5,942 nt of DNA from Methanoregula sp. (lineage in GTDB: Archaea > Halobacteriota > Methanomicrobia > Methanomicrobiales > Methanospirillaceae), in assembly GCA_028705545.1 (NCBI GenBank), contig JAQWDG010000114.1:1-5942 (forward strand), written 5' to 3'. How positions within the stretch are numbered: position 1 is the stretch's first letter; each line of letters opens with the position of its first letter. The notes beneath the pieces were generated by a model. The model did not search any database. It saw nothing but the letters and a program-made list of their open reading frames with translations, and was not told where the DNA came from. Position numbers and translations under genes: made by a program. Positions 1-4,479 of the stretch are shown here, piece after piece.

Positions 1-110
1 ATGATCGCTTTTATCGCATCGCCCGTGAGCTTCCCGCCGGCCTGGATCGGGTCGATATTTATGGAGAGTTCGTTAACCTGCCGGGCCTCGATCCCGTTCC
101 CGCATTTCAT
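1..110 (-). CDS. pscS: SepCysS (O-phosphoseryl-tRNA:Cys-tRNA synthase), N-terminal fragment
   Basis: Only the first 36 codons are inside the window; the gene continues beyond position 1. Reading leftward from the ATG at 110-108 gives a peptide starting MKCGNGIEARQVNE and containing INIDPIQAGGKLTGDA at residues 17-32. That segment matches my memory of the N-terminal region of SepCysS proteins (INIDPLQ-x-GGKLT-x-EA in Archaeoglobus). The enzyme is a PLP-dependent, cysteine-desulfurase-like protein that converts O-phosphoseryl-tRNA(Cys), made by SepRS, into Cys-tRNA(Cys) in the cytoplasm; this is the main cysteine route in many methanogens. The PLP lysine and the catalytic cysteines lie outside the window. 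The start codon overlaps the TGA of the upstream 60-residue gene (ATGA), so the two are co-transcribed and probably translationally coupled. Identity rests on one short motif, so it is good but not certain. Confidence 0.8.
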   Translation of the reverse strand, partial: MKCGNGIEARQVNELSINIDPIQAGGKLTGDAIKAI

Positions 111-289
111 TTCAGCATCTCCGCTTTGAGCGCCCCCACCTGCCGCTCGAGGTTTTCAAGCAGGCGTGCCGCCTCTGCCTTCTGCTTCTCGGATAGTTCG
201 TGCGTTGGTGCCGTCTCGCGCAGGATCATGCGGAGATCGACAAGGATATAGGTCGCGGAAAAGACCAGGTCAACTGCCCGTTTTGACAT
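107..289 (-). CDS. 60-residue helical/coiled-coil protein coupled to SepCysS
   Basis: I do not recognise a named family. The protein has two likely helices: residues 3-24 (amphipathic, rich in V, L, I, with RAVDLVFSATYILVDLRMIL) and residues 32-59, separated by a Pro-Thr-His turn at 28-30. The second helix has a clean heptad pattern of hydrophobic positions A40, L44, L47, V51, L54, M58 surrounded by Lys, Glu and Arg, as in a short coiled coil. There is no signal peptide and no Cys. The ATG at 289-287 is preceded by an SD-like AGGTG and a TATA box, and the TGA overlaps the ATG of SepCysS, so this is the first gene of that operon. Expression evidence is therefore stronger than for a random short ORF. 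A role with SepCysS, for example as a small scaffold, is inference from position and structure only. Confidence 0.78.
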   Translation of the reverse strand: MSKRAVDLVFSATYILVDLRMILRETAPTHELSEKQKAEAARLLENLERQVGALKAEMLK

Positions 290-293
290 AAAA

Positions 294-300
294 CACCTGC
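294..300 (-). promoter_or_regulatory. Ribosome binding site of the 60-residue gene
   Basis: On the minus strand GCAGGTG ends four bases before the ATG at 289. AGGTG matches the GGAGGTGA core complementary to the archaeal 16S rRNA 3' end. It supports this ATG as the real start of the small gene. Confidence 0.6.
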
Positions 301-333
301 CGTATTTTACTTGTAATAATGCCCCCGTTCCAG

Positions 334-341
334 CATAAATA
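334..341 (-). promoter_or_regulatory. TATA box of the small gene-SepCysS operon
   Basis: The minus strand reads TATTTATG here, a fair archaeal TATA box. A start about 25 bp downstream would fall near 311-313, giving a leader of roughly 22 nt that contains the SD site. The box lies in the short gap after the terminator of the DUF389 gene, as expected for an independent transcription unit. Confidence 0.55.
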
Positions 342-371
342 CGCTCTTTTCATGGGGTGGGGGATCGCTAT

Positions 372-419
372 AAAAAAGAAAACAAAAGACCGGGCTGGAC
401 CTTTTGCCCCGTCCAACCC
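372..419 (-). terminator. Hairpin plus U-tract terminator of the DUF389 gene
   Basis: In the minus-strand RNA, GGGUUGGAC (419-411) pairs with GUCCAGCCC (400-392) as a nine-base-pair stem with one U-G wobble and a ten-base loop. It is followed by a U-rich run broken by single C and G bases (387-372). The wobble pair would be an A-C mismatch in plus-strand RNA, so the structure is oriented for the leftward DUF389 transcript. The stem starts at the last base of the TAG stop codon. Confidence 0.75.
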
Positions 420-1429
420 TAACCAAAGAGTGTTCCGCGGGAGACAAACGTGAGGGCGAGGATCAAAATGATGAGGATCAACAGCACCCAGAGGACCCGG
501 TGGATGACCCGTTGCGCTGTCAGCTGGGCAAAGAACCCCCGGGGCCGGATCTGTAAGATGAGGACGGCACCGATGCTCCCGGCAAGAAGGCCGACAACGT
601 TCTGGAGGGTGAGGGTGAGCGCGGCAACCGCAGACGCGGGCACGAGATAGAGAGAGATCCCAAAGACCACGGCCGGCGGGAGGAGGGCGGCGGCGACAGC
701 AACACCGGCAACGCCCTCGGGAATTTTTTCCGAGAGCGCGAAGATCGTGGCAAACCCGAGCAGGAACGCCATGAGGATGTAGACCGGGTTCGCATCGAGC
801 CGGGAACTGATCTCGGACGTAATGGTAAGCGGGATTGCAAAGGACAGCAGGACCGTGGCCGCAAAGGAGATCGCGATCACCATGACAAGAAGGACCAGCA
901 GGATCTTTACGCAGTTAATGACGCTGCGGGTATTGCCGACCGCAGTGTTTACCGCAAACGCGTAGATGGGCCCGAGCAGCGGCGAGATGAGCATGGCGCC
1001 GATAATAATACCCACGTTGTTTAAGAATAAACCGATCAGGGCCACCATCCCGGCGATTGCGGCAAGGATGATCTTGCTTGTGTCGAGATCGGTGTGGCGT
1101 TCTGCGGATTCGAGGAGATCCTCGATGACCGGCTGCTCCTTTGGTTTTTCCTTTGGCATTGTGGCAAGCCGGGCCCGGATCTCGTCAAGCACCGGCGAGA
1201 TCACGAAATCCGGGGACGAAACTTCAATAAGGCTCTCGTGTGCGGAAATGTCCGGCATCTCTTTTACTTTCGAGAGCACGCTGTCGAAAAGTTCATCCGG
1301 GACAAAAAGGGTTGTAACGGTCGGGCCGGTCATGCAGGTGTCGGTGAGGAACGGGCAGGGATTGTCCTTTACGTATTCGGCAAGTGCCTGTGCGGTCCTT
1401 TCGGTGCCCCGGATAACCATCTTTTTCAC
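419..1429 (-). CDS. DUF389 / TIGR00341 family multi-pass membrane protein
   Basis: From the preferred GTG start the protein has 336 residues. Residues 1-105 form a soluble N-terminal domain (KKMVIRGTERTAQAL, then a predicted alpha/beta region), followed by a Lys/Glu/Pro linker (about 90-100). The DUF389 membrane core follows, with about seven segments near 119-137, 139-160, 174-200, 215-231, 238-263, 265-293 and 311-329. Family signatures are GLFLNNVGIIIGAMLISPLLGP (134-154) and EGVAGVAVAAALLPP (238-252). The biochemical function of DUF389 proteins is not established as far as I know; a transport or channel role is only suggested by topology. The reading frame extends upstream to a TTG at 1468, but the added 13 residues look non-conserved. 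A GTG at 1427-1429 has an AAGGAA five bases upstream, and an ATG at 1418-1420 is also possible. The gene is monocistronic, diverges from the polyamine operon and has its own terminator. Confidence 0.9.
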   Translation of the reverse strand: MKKMVIRGTERTAQALAEYVKDNPCPFLTDTCMTGPTVTTLFVPDELFDSVLSKVKEMPDISAHESLIEVSSPDFVISPVLDEIRARLATMPKEKPKEQPVIEDLLESAERHTDLDTSKIILAAIAGMVALIGLFLNNVGIIIGAMLISPLLGPIYAFAVNTAVGNTRSVINCVKILLVLLVMVIAISFAATVLLSFAIPLTITSEISSRLDANPVYILMAFLLGFATIFALSEKIPEGVAGVAVAAALLPPAVVFGISLYLVPASAVAALTLTLQNVVGLLAGSIGAVLILQIRPRGFFAQLTAQRVIHRVLWVLLILIILILALTFVSRGTLFG

Positions 1430-1434
1430 GCGGA

Positions 1435-1440
1435 TTCCTT
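1435..1440 (-). promoter_or_regulatory. Ribosome binding site favouring the GTG start of the DUF389 gene
   Basis: The minus strand reads AAGGAA, five bases before GTG at 1429. A competing TTG start at 1468 also has an AAAGGA at 1482-1477, so the choice between them is not settled. Protein N-terminal similarity to KK-[MI]-V-I starts of the family favours the GTG. Confidence 0.4.
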
Positions 1441-1460
1441 CGTACCGGGGAATGCATCGC

Positions 1461-1535
1461 GGTACCAAAAAAAGGTTCCTTTCGCCTCCACCCCGGTACC
1501 CGAAGGCCCGGAAGAGCTAAAAAAAACCGGGTACC
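1461..1535. repeat. Three GGTACC palindromes at 34-35 bp steps in the divergent intergenic region
   Basis: GGTACC occurs at 1461-1466, 1495-1500 and 1530-1535. The third sits in the 8-bp perfect palindrome GGGTACCC (1529-1536). The second and third also form an 8-bp inverted repeat, GGTACCCG at 1495-1502 against CGGGTACC at 1528-1535. The sites lie upstream of the DUF389 gene. The rest of 1430-1660 holds only homopolymer runs (A7 at 1467-1473, A8 at 1519-1526, either a possible weak TATA element for the leftward gene) and no convincing gene. An operator role is a guess. Confidence 0.4.
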
Positions 1536-1663
1536 CCTCAGGGACCTCTGCCCCGCGAACCGTCAAAAATCCCCCGCAGCCGGTTACGATCCCGCTGGTT
1601 CCGGCAGCGGTCATGCGCGGCTGGAAGAAAAAATCCCCCCGAAACGCCCGTCCTGCTCATCAG

Positions 1664-1670
1664 TTTATAA
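1664..1670 (+). promoter_or_regulatory. TATA box of the homospermidine operon
   Basis: TTTATAA is close to the methanogen TATA consensus. Initiation about 25 bp downstream would fall near 1690-1694, giving a leader of about 30 nt that contains the strong SD. A second AT-rich element (ATTATAG, 1693-1699) lies too close to the start codon to serve the annotated gene. Confidence 0.6.
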
Positions 1671-1709
1671 CCATACACTGCGTAAAATACACATTATAGA
1701 GAAAAACCC

Positions 1710-1716
1710 GGGAGGG
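1710..1716 (+). promoter_or_regulatory. Strong ribosome binding site of homospermidine synthase
   Basis: GGGAGGG ends six bases before the ATG at 1723. It is the best SD match in the window and fixes the start codon. Confidence 0.75.
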
Positions 1717-1722
1717 TATAGG

Positions 1723-3165
1723 ATGGACTTTAAAAACAAAGTACTTATCATCGGTTACGGAGCGGTGTCCAAGTGCACGCTCCCCATCCTTGTTCGGCAT
1801 GTCAATATACCCTTGGAGAACATCACGCTTGTCGATTTTAAAGATAAATCGCAGGATCTCAAAGCGTATACCAGTCGGGGCCTCCGGTTTTTAAAACGTC
1901 GGATAACCCCGGAAAATCTCGACGCCGTTCTCTCTGAGACGCTCTCCGATGGCGGCCTCCTAATCGATCTCGCCTGGAATATCGATGCCGGCGAGATCGT
2001 CCAGTGGTGCCACGACCACAATGTTTTGTACGTCAATACCTCGGTCGAGGCATGGGACCCGCTGGGCGAGCGCTATACCGCGAGCCCCTACGAGAAATCC
2101 CTGTATTACCGGCAGATGAAACTCCGCGAGCTCACAAAAGACTGGAAGGGTTCTACTACCTGCGTGGTCGACCACGGGGCAAACCCGGGGCTCATCTCGC
2201 ACATGACCAAGCAGGGCCTTGTCGATATCGCACGCCGGATGATCGCAGACGATCTCGCAAAGGACCCAAAAAGATTCGAGATGCTCATAAAAGAGCAGCG
2301 CTTTGGCGAACTTGCCATGGAAGTCGGGATCAAAGTAATCCACTGTTCCGAGCGCGACACGCAGATCTCCCGCATGCCAAAGAAGGTGAACGAGTTTGTC
2401 GGGACCTGGTGTATCGAGGGCCTGCTCGAAGAGGGCACGGCACCGGCCGAGATCGGCTGGGGCACGCACGAGAAGCAGCTTCCCGACCATGCCCATGTCC
2501 CGCCCGAGGGCCCGAAAAACGCGATCATGCTGCCCCACATGGGGATCAACACCTGGGTCCGGTCCTTTGTGCCCGAGCAGGAAATCGTGGGCATGGTGAT
2601 CCGGCACGGAGAGGCGTTCGGGATCTCCGACCGCTGGACGGTCTGGAAGGACGGGAAAGCAATCTACCGCCCGACCGTCAACTACGCGTACCTCCCCTGC
2701 GACGCGACCATTGCATCGCTCCACGAGCTGCGGGGCCGGAACTACGAGCTCCAGCCCAAGCTCCGGATCATGAACGACCGCGAGATCTCAAGCGGCGCGG
2801 ATATCCTTGGCGCCCTTTTGATGGGCCACCCGTACAAGTCCTGGTGGACGGGAAGCATCCTCTCCATTGACGAGTCAAAGAAGCTCGCGCCGGGCCAGAA
2901 CGCGACCACGATCCAGGTCGCGCTCGGCGTGGTCTCGGCCGTGATGTGGATGATCGAGCACCCGAAGATGGGCTTCTGCCTGCCGGACGATCTCCCCCAC
3001 GAGTACGTGTTAAACATTGCAAAGCCGTATCTTGGCGAGTTTTACTCGGGCCCCTCGGACTGGACTCCCCTGAAAAACCGGACAGTGTATTTCAAGGAGA
3101 ACCCGGAAAACGACTACGACCGGGAGGATGTCTGGCAATTCAAAAACTTCTTATTTGTCAGATGA
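1723..3165 (+). CDS. hss: Homospermidine synthase (saccharopine dehydrogenase-like)
   Basis: 480 residues, about the length of the characterised Blastochloris viridis enzyme. The enzyme uses NAD as a cycling cofactor to oxidise putrescine, release ammonia and join the aminobutyl group to a second putrescine (or take it from spermidine), yielding homospermidine in the cytoplasm. Seen in the sequence: an N-terminal Rossmann region (VLIIGYGAVSKCTLPIL, 7-23), DLAWNID at 82-88, NTSVEAWDP at 105-113, DHGANPGLISH at 150-160, HCSERDTQ at 207-214, GTWCIEG at 227-233, PAEIGWGTHEK at 241-251, IRHGEAF at 293-299 and SGADILGALLMG at 357-368. E210 and W229 fall on the same numbers as pocket residues I recall for the bacterial enzyme; H295 and D360 are each one off from its H296 and D361. 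The third glycine of the usual GxGxxG is Ser16. The gene leads an operon with the decarboxylase that would supply putrescine. A related saccharopine-dehydrogenase-type oxidoreductase is the only real alternative, and the conserved pocket argues against it. Confidence 0.92.
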   Translation: MDFKNKVLIIGYGAVSKCTLPILVRHVNIPLENITLVDFKDKSQDLKAYTSRGLRFLKRRITPENLDAVLSETLSDGGLLIDLAWNIDAGEIVQWCHDHNVLYVNTSVEAWDPLGERYTASPYEKSLYYRQMKLRELTKDWKGSTTCVVDHGANPGLISHMTKQGLVDIARRMIADDLAKDPKRFEMLIKEQRFGELAMEVGIKVIHCSERDTQISRMPKKVNEFVGTWCIEGLLEEGTAPAEIGWGTHEKQLPDHAHVPPEGPKNAIMLPHMGINTWVRSFVPEQEIVGMVIRHGEAFGISDRWTVWKDGKAIYRPTVNYAYLPCDATIASLHELRGRNYELQPKLRIMNDREISSGADILGALLMGHPYKSWWTGSILSIDESKKLAPGQNATTIQVALGVVSAVMWMIEHPKMGFCLPDDLPHEYVLNIAKPYLGEFYSGPSDWTPLKNRTVYFKENPENDYDREDVWQFKNFLFVR

Positions 3166-3192
3166 ACCACACTTGTACCAAATAGTGAATCC

Positions 3193-3200
3193 GAGGAAGT
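3193..3200 (+). promoter_or_regulatory. Ribosome binding site deciding the GTG start of the decarboxylase
   Basis: GAGGAAGT lies just before GTG at 3204, with GAGGA ending six bases from it. No in-frame ATG occurs before residue 88, well inside the conserved domain, so a GTG start is required. The short 38-bp gap has no TATA box, in keeping with co-transcription with homospermidine synthase. Confidence 0.65.
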
Positions 3201-3203
3201 GAC

Positions 3204-4400
3204 GTGACCACCACCACACCATTGTGCGGAAACGACCGCCCGGCCCCGCAGAAGGACCGGGGAAGTCGTCAGTTTTTGGAAGCGCTCGCACGCGAGCACG
3301 GGACTCCTGTTTTTATTATCGATCATGAAAAGATCCGGGAAAATTACCGGGAATTCAAGAAATACCTGCCCAAAGTGCAGGTCTATTTTGCGGTAAAAGC
3401 AAACTCGAACCCGGCGATCGTAAAAACCCTGTTTGACGAGGGCGCGAGTTTTGACGTGGCATCGATGCCCGAGTTCATGATCGTGTACGAGTTCATAAAA
3501 GACATGCCGGATAAGGAGCGGCAGGACTTCATCTGGGACCGGATCATCTACGCAAACACGATAAAACCGATCGAGACGTTAGAAGAGCTCAACCAGTACA
3601 AGCCGCTTGTCACTTTCGACAACATCGAGGAACTCAAAAAAATCCGGGCCCATGCACCGCAGGCCGGGCTCGTGCTCCGGCTCCGGGTGCCAAACACCGG
3701 CTCGATGGTCGAGCTCTCGTCCAAGTTCGGCGCGGACCCGGGCGAGGCAGTAGACCTCATCAAGGCCGCATTCGATCTCGGCCTCGTGGTCGAGGGCCTG
3801 AGTTTCCACGTGGGCAGCCAGTGCACGAACTTCGAGAACTACGTAGAAGCGCTCCAGATCGCATCGAGCATTATCGATGAATGCGAAAGCCGGCTCGGGC
3901 AAAAGATCAGGATACTCGATATCGGCGGCGGTTTCCCGGTCCGGTACAACCCGGATGTCCGGCCGCTCGCCGACCTTGCGGCAAAGCTCAACGCCGAGTT
4001 TGCCCGGCTCTTCCCGGAGGACATGCAGATCCTCGCAGAGCCCGGCCGGTTCCTTGTGGCAAATGCCTGCACGCTCGTGGCAAAAGTCGTGGGAAAAGCC
4101 CACCGCGACGGCAAGCCCTGCTACTACATCAACGACGGCGTGTACCACACCTACTCGGGGCAGGTCTTCGACCACTGCACGTACCCGGTGCTTTCCCTCA
4201 CCAAAGAGGGCCCGGCCCGGATCTCGGCGGTCTTTGGCCCGACCTGCGATGCATTCGATACGATCACGCTCTCGGCCGAGCTCCCCAACCTTGAGATCGG
4301 CGACCTCGTGTACTCGGAAAATATCGGGGCATACTCGATCGCCTCGTCCACGTACTTCAATGGCTTCCCCCCCGCAAAAGTCGTGCATATCAACCGGTAA
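3204..4400 (+). CDS. Ornithine/lysine-type decarboxylase (fold III, PLP-dependent)
   Basis: 398 residues, the usual size for group IV ornithine/lysine decarboxylases. It would decarboxylate L-ornithine to putrescine (possibly lysine to cadaverine). The N-terminal alanine-racemase-like barrel starts near residue 24 and holds the PLP lysine K65 in YFAVKAN. HVGSQ at 202-206, GGGFP at 241-245 and EPGR at 279-282 bind the PLP phosphate and ring. The C-terminal beta domain has NDGVYHTYSG at 310-319, FDH with D323 where ornithine decarboxylase places a substrate-binding Asp, GPTCDAFD with catalytic C348-D349, and GAYS with Y377 ahead of FNGFPP. D323 and the CD pair point to a diamine-forming enzyme rather than diaminopimelate or carboxynorspermidine decarboxylase. 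The partner gene, homospermidine synthase, uses putrescine, which favours ornithine. Ornithine versus lysine preference cannot be settled from motifs alone. Many archaea make putrescine from arginine through agmatine, so this route is notable. Confidence 0.9.
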   Translation: MTTTTPLCGNDRPAPQKDRGSRQFLEALAREHGTPVFIIDHEKIRENYREFKKYLPKVQVYFAVKANSNPAIVKTLFDEGASFDVASMPEFMIVYEFIKDMPDKERQDFIWDRIIYANTIKPIETLEELNQYKPLVTFDNIEELKKIRAHAPQAGLVLRLRVPNTGSMVELSSKFGADPGEAVDLIKAAFDLGLVVEGLSFHVGSQCTNFENYVEALQIASSIIDECESRLGQKIRILDIGGGFPVRYNPDVRPLADLAAKLNAEFARLFPEDMQILAEPGRFLVANACTLVAKVVGKAHRDGKPCYYINDGVYHTYSGQVFDHCTYPVLSLTKEGPARISAVFGPTCDAFDTITLSAELPNLEIGDLVYSENIGAYSIASSTYFNGFPPAKVVHINR

Positions 4401-4413
4401 CTCAATCAGCAAC

Positions 4414-4452
4414 TTTTTTTCATGCCGGATACGGCAGCACATCGGTTTTTTT
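4414..4452 (+). terminator. T-tract terminator region after the polyamine operon
   Basis: A T7 tract (4414-4420) begins 14 bases after the TAA stop, suited to archaeal T-tract termination. A five-base-pair hairpin, TGCCG-GATA-CGGCA (4423-4436), follows, and a second T7 tract occupies 4446-4452. The second tract overlaps the TATA box of the next gene, so the compact spacer probably serves both ends. Confidence 0.55.
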
Positions 4453-4455
4453 ATA
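4449..4455 (+). promoter_or_regulatory. TATA box of the S41 peptidase gene
   Basis: TTTTATA is centred about 28 bp before the ATG at 4480. Archaeal initiation about 25 bp downstream would begin at or within a few bases of that ATG. No SD-like sequence precedes it, so the transcript may be leaderless, which supports the 4480 start. Confidence 0.5.
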
Positions 4456-4479
4456 CCCAAAGCAGGTTAATTTCCGGGT

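Noticed and set aside
1419..1468. TTG at 1468 as the start of the DUF389 protein
   Set aside because: It adds 13 residues unlike the family N-terminus; the GTG at 1429 with AAGGAA is preferred, though the TTG has a weak SD and cannot be excluded.
1426..1614. 62-codon minus-strand open frame in the divergent intergenic region
   Set aside because: It begins with a non-ATG codon, has no SD that I can see, overlaps the start of the DUF389 gene, and its Gly/Ser/Pro-rich product shows no domain.
1673..1692. Direct repeat ATACAC (1673-1678 and 1687-1692) near the polyamine promoter
   Set aside because: A six-base repeat in AT-rich leader DNA is too short to call an operator without comparison to other genomes.
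966..1699. Plus-strand open frames of 184 and 201 codons across the DUF389 gene
   Set aside because: Both overlap the DUF389 coding region; the minus-strand protein has clear family motifs and membrane segments while these do not.
1960..2724. 254-codon open frame antisense to homospermidine synthase
   Set aside because: It is the mirror of a well-supported gene with G/C-rich third positions, starts and ends inside it, and its protein is Asp/His/Val/Pro-rich with no recognisable motif.
3579..4460. 293-codon open frame antisense to the decarboxylase
   Set aside because: It covers the conserved decarboxylase motifs in the opposite strand, lacks an SD or promoter and has shadow-like composition.
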